Shown: positions 1 through 12,655 of the stretch, piece after piece
How positions within the stretch are numbered: the stretch's first letter is position 1
Layout: each line of letters opens with the position of its first letter
Assembly (NCBI GenBank): GCA_963580285.1
Contig: OY757011.1
Span: 167,491,406-167,555,405 of the forward strand
DNA from: Lucinisca nassula
Taxonomy: Eukaryota; Mollusca; Bivalvia; Lucinida; Lucinidae
Length of the DNA: 64,000 bases
Direction: 5' to 3'
The notes under the pieces: model-generated
What the model was told of the DNA's origin: nothing
The model's input: the letters and a program-made list of their open reading frames with translations, nothing else
Database searches by the model: none
Made by a program: the position numbers and the translations under genes

Positions 1-1060
1 GTAGTGGAATGAGGATAATTTTTCTTCAGATGTGAGCTTAGTGAAGACTCAAATCACCCTGCATACCTACACCAAAATTTTGGTGTAGACTGCAGTTTTA
101 GTTTTCAAAGCATCTTTGAAAGGATACAGATTCAAATAAGTCATATGACTTTCTTCTGGATCCCATTTGTATGATACTACAACTAGTGTAGCTATGTTCT
201 CAATATGTACATGCTTGTCATTGATGACTGTGTTATACAATAAAATAAAGTTTAAACCAAAGCATCTTTCAGAGAAAATACTAGTAAAAAAAAAAAACAT
301 TTTTAAAAATGACGTCTGCAAATGTTGTGATTAGGAGTTTAACATATTTTTTACAGGAAACCCCAAAACAGGTAGTTGGCAAACAATGCAGGCCCAGATT
401 AGACGCGGCAGAATGCGGTGTCTCATGAGGGCCTACACTGTTTGCAAAATTTTCAGCCCATTTCCAAATATTTTATGTAAAAAACACAACCTGACATCCC
501 TAAATTTTGAAATGGACTCCTGCTATATATAAGGAGGAAGATTCCATTTGGTACAAAAAGGTTAAAGGGTTAATATATTCGTGAAGCTTTGGACCATGAC
601 CACCTATGCAACCTATACAATATTGAAGGGGGGCAACGCCCCCCTCACATCCCGAAAAATTTTGGGTGTATGGCCCAACCGGCCACTAAAATTTATATCT
701 GAGAGTGTCTGGGGTCAAAAATGCCTGAAAACTGATGCTGATAAAACATGCTGCAAACAGTGAAAATGGCCAGTGCCAAACACCTTAATTGTTGCCTTGA
801 CAGCTGTGTGAAGATTAAAATGTGGTAAAAAATTCATGTGAAAACACACTTTATGCCAACTTTGAGATGCCCCCTCTTTACCATGACAACAATGAGCAAG
901 TCATGAAAGGTTGCATTTGAAAGGCTACTGCCCAATGAACATTCATACCGAGTTTGGTGTAAAACAGACCATCCATTATGAAACAATGGCTAGTTGAAGT
1001 TGCTGTCAGGTGCAACACTGTGAAAATCAGCGAAATTCACAAAATCCCTGAGTGGTAAAG
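1..1060. other. Unassigned A+T-rich stretch, no gene recognised
   Basis: Both strands carry only short open frames without recognisable domains. The sequence has poly-A/T tracts and one small inverted-repeat element listed separately (379-446). It may be host intergenic DNA or very old repeats. I see no splice-supported exon or RNA gene. Confidence 0.5.
379..446. repeat. Small hairpin repeat (GCAAACA...TGTTTGC family), copy 1
   Basis: The ends GGCAAACAATG and CACTGTTTGC are inverted complements, with a shared internal motif GGCCCAGATTAGAC and GTCTCATGAGGGCC. Related copies with the same ends lie at 16529-16610 and 19223-19302, so this is an interspersed foldback (MITE-like) repeat. No target duplication could be assigned. 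Confidence 0.5.
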
Positions 1061-1064
1061 GGTT

Positions 1065-2022
1065 AAGAGACAACTGCTTCTATACCTTTTGCCCAATTTC
1101 ACTCCAATTTCAGGAATGTTGCTTGGGTTGCCCTCTTCCAGAATAGCTAAAATGGGTCTGCTCCAGTGAACAAGGTGGTGGCCAGAGCTGAAAATAGAAA
1201 AGGGTTTTAAATGGCTATTTTTCCTATTTCATTGAAACTGCACAGGAAATTTGTTTTGGTGAACCTTTACCAAAATGGCTTAATTGTTCTGCTCCAATGA
1301 ACCATCATGGTCACCAGAGCGAAAGATAGAAAACCTTCAAACTCTTCCTGTACCTTTTGGTCAAATTTTATTCAAACTTCACATGAATGTTCCATGGGTG
1401 ATGCTGAATTGTTTTGCTAGATGAACAAGATGGTCAAAGATGATAAAAAAATAATACAATCTAAAAATGATTCCATATTATATTTCATTCAAACTTTACA
1501 CATAAAATTTGCCTTGATGACTCTCTACCAAGATAGTTAAAATGGATTAAAATGGATCCTTCACAATGAACAGGATTTAACTCTTGTCCTGCTGAACCTG
1601 GATATGTCTTATCTTTCAAACAATGAAGATCCAGATCAGATGGCTTCTGAAGAAGCCATCTGATCAGCACCATCATTGTTTGTCATTCAGTTTATGAATT
1701 TGTTGCAATAATTTGCATTAAGTAATCTGATTGGTTGATAATCAGTAGTGGGTGTGGCATATTTAAATATTCAGCAGGAAACGGATTTAAAGCATAAAAT
1801 CTTTCATAAACCGCCAGGTCAATTTCATTCAAGCTTCACTAGAATGTTACCAAGGTGACCCTCTTCCAAACTAACTCAAATAGTTCACTCCATGAAATAA
1901 GATGGCTGCCAATGCTAAATACAGAAATCTCTTTAAAGTCAGTAATTTACATGACTTCCCCAAGCCATGTCACATATTACAGTCAGGTGAGCAATTCAGG
2001 GCCATCTTAGCCCACTTGTCTT
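1065..2022 (+). repeat. Old HINE-like tandem array with recognisable 3' end
   Basis: Degenerate units of roughly 150-160 bp repeat the themes 'caatttcattcaaacttcac' and 'aagatggctgcc'. The stretch closes at 1984-2022 with CAGGTGAGC followed by a GGGCC...AGCCC hairpin and CTTGTC. That arrangement matches the 3' ends of the younger elements at 4652, 12655 and 15194. It is the most diverged member of this superfamily in the window. Confidence 0.5.
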
Positions 2023-2958
2023 TATTTTTATGCCCCCGGGGGCATATAGTTTTTGGTCTGTCTGTTTCTCTGTCTGCAAAAACCTTAACATTGGGCATGA
2101 CTTTTGAATGGTATTTGATGGGGCTTTCATATTTCACATGACTGTGCATTCCTTGTCACAAGACCTTTCCAATGGTATCATAATTTTTGACCTCTTGACC
2201 TTGGGGTTTGACCTACTTTTTAGCTCACCTGTCACGTAGTGACAAGGTGAGCTTTTGGGATCACTCTTTGTCCGTCGTGCGTCCGTGCGTGCGTGCATCC
2301 GTGCGTGCGTCCGTAAACTTTTCTTCAAATAACATCTCCTCCTAAACCACTGATGGGATTTTGACCAAACTTCACAGGAATGATCCTTAGGTGGTCCCCT
2401 TTCAAAGTTGTTCAAATGGTTCCGGTCCGTTGCACATATAGGTCACAGTAGCCAAAAATAGATTTTTTTCACCGAAAACTTAAAAAATCTTCTTCTCTGA
2501 AACCGCAAGGCCCAGGTCTTTGATATTTGGTTGAAGCTTCATCTAGTGGACCCCTACCAAGATTGTTCAAATTATAGTGCCAGTGCCAAAAATGCCCCCG
2601 CACGGGGGCCCTTTGGTTTTACATGGGCTTATATAGGGAAAATCTTTAAAAATCTTCTTCTCTGAAACCACAAGGCCAAGGTCTTTGATATTTGGTATGA
2701 AGCTTCATCTAGTGGACCCCTACCAAGATTGTTCAAATTATAGTGCTGGAGCTAAAAATGCCCCCACACGGGGGCCCTTTGGTTTTACATGGGCTTATAT
2801 AGGGAAAATCTTGAAAAATCTTCTTCTCTGAAACCGCAAGGCCCAGGTCTTTGATATTTGGTATGAAGCTTCATCTAATGGACCCCTACAAAGATTGTTC
2901 AAATTATAGTGCTGGGGCCAAAAATGCCCTCGCACCAGGGCCCTTTTGTTTTACATAG

Positions 2959-3412
2959 GTAGTATGACCCATCTTCTTTCTTATGAGTGTTTTCATTGCT
3001 CTTAAAGGAACTCTTTTTTGATTTTTATTTGCCTTCACTGCAGCTGGTGTTGTGCCGTGTGGGGGCTGTAAAACGTCTCCCCGTACATCAACCATAGTGC
3101 AGTTTATATTTTACTTTTGATCCTTTGAGATCAGCGCGAATATTCTGAGAAATCAGAAAAAAAATATAGGTTTAGACTCATATTCTAGACAGGTTTTTAT
3201 TTATTTGGAAACCATTTTGATTAATATCAGTCTTTGAATCGACTGCCTATTTGAAATTTGCAAAATTGCAGTATGTTTCCTCTGGCTTTCTTTGCCGGAT
3301 CATTACAGGGTCACTGATGAGGCTTTATTAGCCGAAACTACGTAGTATGACCCATCTTCTTTCTTATGAGTGTTTTCATTGCTCTTAAAGGAACTCTTTT
3401 TTGATTTTTATT
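2959..3412 (+). mobile_element. Retrozyme (hammerhead-bearing retroelement), one monomer plus 64-71 nt
   Basis: The stretch from GTAGTATGACCC at 2959 recurs at 3342, giving a monomer period of 383 bp. It is followed by a second partial monomer ending in GATTTTTATT at 3412. It interrupts the 166-bp core of element A: the flanks 'ttttacatagg' and 'ttatataggg' are contiguous in uninterrupted units such as 4078-4098. A hammerhead ribozyme sits at the junction between the monomers (3308-3353). Small metazoan retrozymes are known as repeats of a few hundred bp that release circular RNAs by hammerhead self-cleavage. This locus fits in size, lack of coding potential, and ribozyme position. The same element occurs as a dimer on the other strand at 36089-36841. 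Confidence 0.85.
3308..3353 (+). ncRNA. Type I hammerhead self-cleaving ribozyme (+ strand copy)
   Basis: All core elements are present in order. Helix I is GGGUCA (3308-3313) pairing perfectly with UGACCC (3348-3353). The core CUGAUGA is at 3314-3320. Helix II is GGC/GCC closed by a 7-nt loop (3321-3333). GAAA is at 3334-3337. Helix III is the self-complementary CUACGUAG (3338-3345). The cleavage triplet GUA is at 3345-3347, with predicted cleavage after A3347. Helix III is too short for a stable cis loop, so cleavage probably works best as a dimeric ribozyme, as known for Penelope-like and metazoan retrozyme hammerheads. The same 46 nt occur twice on the minus strand near 36.1-36.6 kb. Confidence 0.92.
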
Positions 3413-3848
3413 ATATAGGGAAAATCTTTAAATATCTTCTTCTCTGAAACCGCAAGGCCCAGGTCTTTGATATTTGGTATGAAGCTTCATCTAGTGGACC
3501 CCTACCAAGATTGTTCAAATTATAGTGCTGGAGCTAAAAATGCCCCCCGCATGGGGGCCCTTTGGTTTTACATGGGCTTATAGGGAAAATCTTGAAAAAT
3601 CTTCTTCTCTGAAACCGCAAGGCCCAGGTCTTTGATATTTGGTATGAAGCTTCATCTAGTGGACCCCTACCAAGATTGTTCAAATTATAGTGCTGGGGCC
3701 AAAAATGCCCCCTCACCAGGTCCCTTTTGTTTTACATTGGCTTATATAGGGAAAATCTTGAAAATTCTTCTTCTCTGAAACTGCAAGGCCCAGGTATTTG
3801 ATATTTGGTATGATGCTTCATCTTGTGGACCTCTACCAAGATTGTTCA

Positions 3849-4013
3849 GAAGCCTCCGTGGTGCAGTGGTTACGCTACTCGCCTTGTAAACCAGGGGTCG
3901 CAGGATCGATCCCGGGCTTCTCCAGACTTTCGGATGAGTCTTTAAACCGAGGTCCCGTCTCCATATGACCTTAGCTGTTGGTGGGACGTAAAACTCCAAC
4001 ACTCACTCACTCA
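3849..4013 (+). mobile_element. tRNA-derived SINE with 16-bp target-site duplications
   Basis: The 5' part has a tRNA-like internal promoter: A-box-like TGGTGCAGTGG and B-box GGATCGATCC. A short unrelated body follows, then a (CACT)n-type tail. Flanking direct repeats CTACCAAGATTGTTCA at 3833-3848 and 4014-4029 are target duplications made inside the core of element A. It is not a functional tRNA: the tail and body are SINE-like and no proper acceptor stem closes. Confidence 0.8.
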
Positions 4014-7000
4014 CTACCAAGATTGTTCAAATTATAGCCCTTGGGCCAAAAATGCCCCCGCTCCGGGCCCTTTGGTTTTACATAGGCTTATATAGGGAAA
4101 ATCTTGAAAAATCTTCTTCTCTGAAACCACAAGGCTTAGGTATTCGATATTTGTTATGAAGCTTCAGCCAGTGGACCTCAATAAAGATTGTTCAAATTAT
4201 AGCCCTGAGACCAAAAATGCCCCCACCATGTGGCCCTTTGGTTTTACATAGACTTATATAGGGAAAATCTTTAAAAATCATCTCTGAAACACAAGGCTTA
4301 GGTCTTTGATATTTGTTATGAAGCTTCAGCTAGTGGACCTTTACCAAGATTGTTCAAATTATAGCCCTTGGGCCAAAAATGCCCCCGCTCCGGGGCCCTT
4401 TGGTTTAACATAGACTTATATAGGGAAAATCTTGTTTTACATAGACTTCTATATGCAGGGTAAACCTTTAAAATTTTCTTCTCTGAAACCAGAAAGCCCA
4501 GGTCTTTCATATTTGATACGAAGCTTCATCTTGTGGACCTCTACCAAGATTGTTCAAATTATAGCCCTGGGGCAAAATTTACCCTGCCCGGGGCCCACTT
4601 GTTATACATTGGATCAGGTGAGCGAACCAGGGCCCTCTGGGCCCTCTTGTTAAAAACTTAACATTGGCCATAACTTGCGATTGGTAAGTGATTGGGCTTT
4701 CATATTTCACAGGCTGCAGCACATTTTATGTCACAAGACCTTTCCAATGGTACCATAATTTTCGACCTTATGACCTTGACCTTGATATTTGACCTACTTT
4801 TCAAAAACTTTAACATTGGCCATAACTTTCGATTGGTAAGTGACAGGGCTTTCATATTTCACATGTGCATTATATGTCACAAGACCTTTCCAACTGTCCC
4901 ATAACTTTTGACATATTTCACATGTGCATTCTATGTCACAAGACCTTTCTAACTATCCCATAACTTTTGACCTTGTGACCTTCACCCTGAGGTTTGACAA
5001 ACTTTTTATAAACCTTAACATTGGCCATAACTTTCAATTGGTTAGTGATAGGGCTTTCTTATTTCACTTATGCATTCCATGTCACAAGACCTTTCCAGTG
5101 GTACCGTAATTTTTTACCTTGTGACCTTGACGCTTGACCTACTTTTCAAAAACTTTAACATTGGTCAAAACTTTTGATTGGTTAGTGATAGGGCGTTCAT
5201 ATTTCACTTATGCCTTCCATGTCACCAGTGATACCATAATTTTTTTACCTTGACCTTTATGTTTGACCTACCTTTTAAAAACATTGGCCATAACTTTCGA
5301 TTGGTAAGTGATTGGGCTTTCATTTTTATCCCCCGACCGAATAGGTTCGGGGGATATAGCGATCAGCCTGGCGTCCATCCGTCCGTCCGTCTGTCCGTCT
5401 GTCCGTCCGTCCGTCCGTAGACGCAACCTTGTGATGGCCATAACTCCTATACCCTTTGAGATTCATTGATAGTTCTTGGCACAATTGTTCATAAGGCTGA
5501 GATGGCGTGTCATGTGCAAGAACCAGAACTCTGGATGCCATAATTTTTTAGTTATCTCCCCTTTTAATAAAATAGAATGACTACTTTGTGATGGCCATAA
5601 CTCCAATACCCTTTGAGATATATTGATGGTACCTGGCACAGTTGTTCACAAGGCTGAGACAGCGTGTCATGCACAAGAACCACAACTCTGGCTGCCATGG
5701 TTTTTGAGTTATCTCCCCTTCCAATAAAATAGAGTGACTGCCTTGTGATGGCCATAACTCCAATACCCTTTAAGATATATTGATGATACCTGGCACAGTT
5801 GTTCACAAGGCCGAGGCGGTGTGTCATGCACAAGAACCACAACTCTGGCTGCCATGGTTTTTGAGTTATCTCCCCTTCCAATAAAATAGAGTGACTACCT
5901 TGTGATGGCCATAACTCCAATACCCTTTAAGATATATTGATGATACCTGGCACAATTGTTCACAAGGCCGAGACGGAGTGTCACGCACAAGAACCACAAC
6001 TCTGGCTGCCATGGTTTTTTAGTTATCTCCCTTTCCAATAAAGTAGAGTGACTGCCTTGTGATGGCCATAACTCCAATACCCTTTAAGATATATTGATGA
6101 TACCTGGCACAGTTGCTCACAAGGTCGAGGCGGTGTGACATGCACAAGGACCAGAACTCTGGCTGCCATGGTTTTTGAGTTATCTCCCCTTCCAATAAAA
6201 TAGAGTGACTGCCTTGTGATGGCCATAACTCCAATACCCTTTAAGATATATTGATGATACCTGGCACAGTTGTTCACAAGGCCGAGACGGAGTGTCAAGC
6301 ACAAGAACCACAACTCTGGCTGCCATTGTTTTTGAGTTATCTCCCCTTCCAATAAAATAGAGTGACTACCTTGTGATGGCCATAACTCCAATACCCTTTA
6401 AGATATATTGATGATACCTGGCACAGTTGTTCACAAGGCCGAGACGGTGTGTCATATACAAGAACCACAACTCTGGGTGCCATTGTTTTTGAGTTATCTC
6501 CCCTTCCAATAATATAGAATCACTACCTTGTGATGGCCACATCTCCAATACTCTTTGAGATATATTGATGGTACTTGGTACAGTTGTACATCAGGTTAAG
6601 AAGGTGTGTCACATGCAAGAACCACAACTCTGGGAGCCCTGTTTTTTTTTTTTAATTATCTCCCCTGACAATAACCTTTTGATGGCCATAACTCCAATAC
6701 CATTTGAGATATATTGATGGTACTTGGCACAATTGTATACAAGGTTGAGACGGCGCTTCTTGCCTAAGAATCACAATTCTGGGTGCTATGATAAATAGTT
6801 GAGTTCTCTACCCTTCCAACATAACAGTATGACCAGCTTGTGATTTCCAACACCCTTTGAGACATATTGATGGTACTTTGTTCAGAAATGCATGAGCTTA
6901 AGCAAGCATGTCATGCACAAGAACCACAGTTCTGAGTACCCGTTTTTTTAGTAATCTCCCCTTCCAATAAAATAGAGTGACTACCTTGTGATGGCCATAA

Positions 7001-7713
7001 CTCCAATACCCTTTAAGATATATTGATGATACCTGGCACAGTTGTTCACAAGGCCGAGATGGTGTGTCATGCACAAGAACCACAACTCTGGCTGCCATGG
7101 TTTTTGAGTTATCCCCCCTTCCAATAAAATAGAGTGACTACCTTGTGATGGCCATAACTCCAATACCCTTTAAGATATGTTGATGATACCTGGCACAGTT
7201 GTTCACAAGGCCGAGCCGGTGTGTCATATACAAGAACCACAACTCTGGGTGCCATTGTTTATTAGTTATCTCCCCTTCCAATAATATAGAATCACTACCT
7301 TATGATGGCCACATCTCCAATACTCTTTGAGATATATTGATTGTATTGGTACAGTTGTACATGAGGTTAAGCAGGTGTGTCACATGCAAGAACCACAACT
7401 CTGGGTGCCCAGGTTTTTTAATTATCTCCCCTGACAATATAACCTTTTGATAGCCATAACTCCAATACCCTTTGAGATATATTGATGGTACTTGGCACAA
7501 TTGTATTCAAGGTTGAGATGGTGCTTCATGCCTAAAAACCACAATTCTGGGTGCTATGATAAATAGTTGAGTTATCTACCCTTCCAATATAACAGTATGA
7601 CCAGCTTGTGATCTTCAACACCCTTTGAGACATATTGATGGTACTTTGTACAGAAATGCATGAGCTTAAGCAGGCATGTCATGCACAAGAACCACAGTTC
7701 TGAGTACCCTGGT

Positions 7714-9779
7714 TTTTAGCTCACCTGAACCGAAGGCTCATGTGAGGTATTAGTATACCACGAGCCGGCGTCCCTCGTCCGTCGTCGTCGTCCGTCGTCG
7801 TCGTCCACACTTTCAAAGAAGTATATCTCCGGAACCAGTGGGCCAATCTTGATCAAATTTCATGTGAAGCATTATCAGGTAGGGGGAAAGGCTACATACT
7901 GTTTTCGGGCAGATCGGATTGGAACTCTGGTTGCCATGGCAACAAATAGCTCCCATAGACTTAACATAGGAAAAAGTTTGTCATCACTCTAGCTCCGTCA
8001 ATTTTTTTCTGATCGTCATCATTCTTGCAGATAACTAGGACAGGCATGAAATCTCGATCAAGTTCGATTTTGGGCTGAATCTGATTATTCACTCAGGAGT
8101 TACGTGCCCTTGAGCGTTGAAAAAATTGCCTATTGACTTAACATGGGGAGAATGTTGTCATCACCGTAGCTGCTTCAATTATTTTCAGATTGGCTTTATT
8201 CTTGCAGATAACCAGCACAGCCATGAAATCTCGGTCAAGTTCGATAACTGGCAGAATCGGATCATTCACTTAGGAGCTACCTGCCCTTGTGTGTTTTTGC
8301 ATTAGGGTTAATGGGAATTTCAAAAATGTATATCTTAAAGACTACATGGCCAACTTTGATCAAATTTCATGTGTCGCATTATTAGGCAAGTGGAAAGGCT
8401 TCATTAGGTTTTCAGGCAGATCTGAGTGGAACTCTGGTTGCCATGGCAACATCTAGCTCCCATAGACTTCACATAGGAAAAAGCTTGTCATCACTCTAGC
8501 TCCGTCAATTTTTTTCTGATCGACTTCATTCTTGCAGATAACAAGTACAGGCATAAAATCTCGGTCAAGTTCGATTTTGGGCCGAATCAGATAATTCACT
8601 CAAGAGTTACATCCCCTTGAGCACCCGAAAAATTGCCTATCGACTTAACATGGGGAAAATGTTGTCATCACTGCAGCTGCTTCATTTTTGTTCGGATTGG
8701 CTTCATTCTTACAGATAACCAGCACAGCCATGAAATCTCGGTCAAGTTCGATAATTGGCAGAATCGGATCATACACTTAGGAGTTACCTGCCCTTGTGCA
8801 TTTTTGCATAAGGGTTAATGTGAATTTCAAAAATGTATATCTTGAAGACTACTTGGCCGACTTTGATCAAATTTCATGTGTAACATTATTGGGCAAGTGG
8901 AAAGACTGCATAAGGTTTTCATGCAGATCTGAGTGGAACTCTGGTTACCATGGCAACATATAGCTCCCATAGACTTAACATAGGAAAAAGCTTGTCATCA
9001 CTCTAGCTCCTTCAATTTTTTTCTGATCGACTTCATACTTGCAGATAATAAGGACAGGCATAAAATCTCGGTTAAGTTCGATTTTGGGCAGAATCGGAAT
9101 ATTGACCTGGGAGTTACGTGACCTTGAGCGACAAAAAATTTGCCCATAGACTTAACATAGGGAAAATGTTGTGACTACGATAGCGACTTGAATTTTTTTC
9201 AGATCAGCTTCAAACTTGCAGGTAATGAGGACAGACATAAAATCACAGTTAAGTTCGATTTTGGGCCGAATCAGATTATTTGCCTTGGAGTTACCTGCCC
9301 TTGAGCATGAAAAAATACGTTGTGACCACGATAGCAACTTTACTTTTATTCAGATCAGCTTCAAACTTGCAGGTAACGAGGACAGGCATAAAATCCCGGT
9401 TAAGTTCGATTTTGGGCCGAATCGGAAAATTGACCTCGGAGTTACGTGACCTTGAGCGACAAAAAATTTGCCCATAGACTTAACATAGGGAAAATGTTGT
9501 GACTACGATAGCGACTTGAATTTTTTTCAGATCAGCTTCAAACTTGCAGGTAACGAGGACAGACATAAAATCTCTGTTAAGTTAGATTTTGGGCCGAATC
9601 GGATTATTTGCCTTGGAGTTGATCAGCTTCAAACTTGCAGGTAACGTGGACAGGCATAAAATCTCAGTTAAGTTCGAATCGGAATATTGACCTCGGAGTT
9701 ACATGACCTTGAGCAACAAAAAATTTGCCCATAGACTTTACATAGGGAAAATGTTGTGACTACGATAGCGACTTGAATT
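7714..9779 (+). mobile_element. HINE-like element D, 3' end missing
   Basis: The 5' terminus TTTTAGCTCACCTGAACCGA with an inverted GAAGGCTCATGTGAG motif leads into (TCCGTCG)n. Core units with 'gataacgaggacaggcat' and 'aatcggattattcactc' follow. Its core breaks off at 'gacttgaattt', where the next element's 5' end begins. No 3' hairpin is present. Confidence 0.6.
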
Positions 9780-12041
9780 TTTAGCTCACCTGAGCCGAAG
9801 GCTCATGTGAGGTATTAGTATACCACGAGCCGTCGTCCGTCGTTGTCCGTCGTCGTCCACACTTTCAAAGAAGTATATCTCCGGAACCAGTGGGCCAATC
9901 TTGATCAAATTTCATGTGAAGCATTATCAGGTAGGGGGAAAGGCTGCATACTGTTTTCGGGCAGATCGGATTGGAACTCTGGTTGCCACGGCAACAAATA
10001 GCTCCTATAGACTTAACATAGGAAAAAGTTTGTCATCACTCTAGCTCCGTCAATTTTTTTCTGATCGACTTCATTCTTGCAGATAACGAGGACAGGCATG
10101 AAATCTCGATCAAGTTCGATTTTGGGCTGAATCGGATTATTCACTCAGGAGTTACGTGCCCTTGAGCGTTCTTCACATAGGAAAAAGCTTGTCATCACTC
10201 TAGCTCCATTAATTTTTTTCTGATCGACTTCATTCTTGCAGATAACGAGGACAGGCATGAGATCTCGATCAAGTTCGATTTTGGGCTGAATCGGATTATT
10301 CACTCAGGAGTTACGTGCTCTTGAGCGTTGAAAAAATTGCCTATTGACTTAACATGGGGAGAATGTTGTCATCACCGTAGCTGCTTCAATTATTTTCAGA
10401 TTGGCTTTATTCTTGCAGATAACCAGCACAGCCATGAAATCTCGGTCAAGTTCGATATATGGCAGAATCGGATCATTCACTTAGGAGTTACCTGCCCTTG
10501 TGTGTTTTTGCATTAGGGTTAATGGGAATTTCAAAAATGTATATCTTAAAGACTACTTGGCCAACTTTGATCAAATTTCATGTGTCGCATTATTGGGCAA
10601 GTGGAAAGGCTTCATTAGGTTTTCAGGCAGATCTGAGTGGAACTCTGGTTGCCATGGCAACATCTAGCTCCCATAGACTTCACATAGGAAAAAGCTTGTC
10701 ATCACTCTAGCTCCGTCAATTTTTTTCTGATCGACTTCATTCTTGCAGATAACCAGTACAGGCATAAAATCTCGGTCAAGTTCGATTTTGGGCCGAATCG
10801 GATTATTTGCCTTGGAGTTACCTGCCCTTGAGCAAAAAAAAATACGTTGTGACCACGATAGCAACTTTATTTTTATTCAGATCAGCTTCAAACTTGTCGG
10901 CTTCATTCTTGCAGATAATAAGGACAGGCATAAAATCTCGGTTAAGTTCGATTTTGGGCAGAATCGGAATAGTGACCTCGGAGTTACATGACCTTGAGCG
11001 ACAAAAAATTTGCCCATAGACTTAACATAGGGAAAATGTTGTGACTACGATAGCGACTTGAATTTTTTTCAGATCAGCTTCAAACTTGCAGGTAACGAGG
11101 ACAGACATAAAATCACGGTTAAGTTCGATTTTGGGCCGAATCAGATTATTTGCCTTGGAGTTACCTGCCCTTGAGCATGAAAAAATACGTTGTGACCACG
11201 ATAGCAACTTTATTTTTATTCAGATCAGCTTCAAACTTGCAGGTAACGAGGACAGGCATAAAATCCCGGTTAAGTTCGATTTTGGGCCGAATCGGAATAT
11301 TGACCTCGGAGTTACGTGACCTTGAGCGCCAAAAAAAATTTGCCCATAGACTTAACATAGGGAAAATGTTGTGACTACGATAGCCACTTGAATTTTTTTT
11401 CAGATCAGCTTCAAACTTGCAGGTAACGAGGACAGTCATAAAATCTCGGTTAAGTTAGATTTTGGGCCGAATCGGATTATTTGCCTTGGAGTTACCTGCC
11501 CTTGAGCATAAAAAAATACGTTGTGACCACGATAGCAACTTTATTTTTATTCAGATCAGCTTCAAACTTGCAGGTAACGTGGACAGGCATAAAATCTCAG
11601 TTAAGTTCGAATCGGAATATTGACCTCGGAGTTACATGACCTTGAGCGACAAAAAATTTGCCCATAGACTTAACATAGGGAAAATGTTGTGACTACGATA
11701 GCGACTTGAATTTTTTTCAGATCAGCTTCAAACTTGCAGGTAACGAGGACAGACATAAAGTCTCGGTTAAGTTCGATTTTGGGCCGAATCAGATTATTTG
11801 CCTTGGAGTTACCTGCCCTTGAGCATAAAAAAATACGTTGTGACCACGATAGCAACTTTATTTTTATTCATATCCGCTTCAAACTTGCAGGTAACGAGGA
11901 CAGGCATAAAATCTCGGTTAAGTTCGATTTTGGGCCGAATCGGAATATTGACCTCGGAGTTACGTGACCTTGAGAGACAAAAAAATTTGCCCATAGACTT
12001 AACGTAGGGAAAATGTTGTGACAGAAATAGCGACTTGAATT
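9780..12041 (+). mobile_element. HINE-like element E, 3' end missing, sister of D
   Basis: The same 5' terminus (TTAGCTCACCTGAGCCGAAG) and the same core family as D recur. Several units are very similar to D's, and local duplications can be seen (10140-10330 repeats 8080-8130-type sequence). It breaks off at 'gacttgaattt', exactly the position where D breaks off. Confidence 0.6.
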
Positions 12042-12655
12042 TTTAGCTCACCTGAGCCAAAGGCTCCAGTGAGCTGATAGTATACCAAGGCTCCGGAGTC
12101 CGTCGTCTGTCGTCCGTCCATCCGTCGTCCACACTTTCAATGCAGCATATCTCAGAAGGCAGTCGACCAATCTTGTTTAAATTTTATGTGTAGCACAATT
12201 GGGCAAGGGAAATGCTGCATTAGGTTTTGGAGCTAGTCTGGTTCATTTGTTCCTTCATTCTTCTTTCTCTCCATATAGAGATAATAGACCAATGTTAAAT
12301 TTTTAATCAAAGATTTCTCAGGAACTATAAAAGCTAGAAGCATCAAATTTGGTATTCAATAGAATAATGATGACTTATTTTGTGTAAGAGACATTGGGCT
12401 TTCTCAGCTTATTTGTTCATTTGTTCTTTCATTCTTCTTTCTCTCCATTTTGACCAATGTTAAATTTTCGTCAAAGATTTCTCAGGAACTATAGAAGCTA
12501 GAAGTCTCAAACTTGGAATGCAATGCAATAATGATGACTTATATCCTGTAAGGGTCAATGGGCTGGATTCTATTAGCAGATTTAGTAGTCAAGTCTGTGA
12601 ATTGTTAAAACTTAAGTTCCTCAGGTGAGCGGTTTAGGCTCATTGAGCCTCTTGT
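12042..12655 (+). mobile_element. HINE-like element F with complete 3' end
   Basis: The 5' end TTAGCTCACCTGAGCCAAAG and TCCGTCG microsatellite are followed by a short core with only about two units ('tcaaagatttctcaggaact'). The 3' end is CAGGTGAGCGG, an AGGCTCATTGAGCCT hairpin and CTTGTTT. The C core resumes directly afterwards. Confidence 0.65.

Larger units (their letters stand above)
2219..4652 (+). mobile_element. HINE-like element A nested in B (166-bp tandem core)
   Basis: The 5' end TTAGCTCACCTGTCACGTAG is followed by a short inverted repeat (GTCACGTAGTGAC) and a TCCGTGCG microsatellite. Core units of about 166 bp carry 'aatgcccccgcacgggggcc' and 'gaagcttcatctagtggacc'. The 3' end is CAGGTGAGCG, a GGGCCCTCTGGGCCC hairpin and CTTGTT. 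Removing it rejoins the B core (gacctacttt / aaaaacttaaca), which shows that it inserted between T residues of B. A retrozyme (2959-3412) and a SINE (3849-4013) later inserted into its core. Confidence 0.65.

Noticed and set aside
3849..3915. Functional tRNA gene
   Set aside because: The tRNA-like head of a SINE is flanked by 16-bp target duplications, with a repetitive tail.
5564..7163. Family of 60-122-residue minus-strand frames with repeated peptides
   Set aside because: These are translations of the 156-bp HINE core in successive phases. They have no conserved start or domain.
9152..11994. Overlapping frames on both strands in the D/E core
   Set aside because: These too are repeat-derived, and frames on opposite strands mirror each other.
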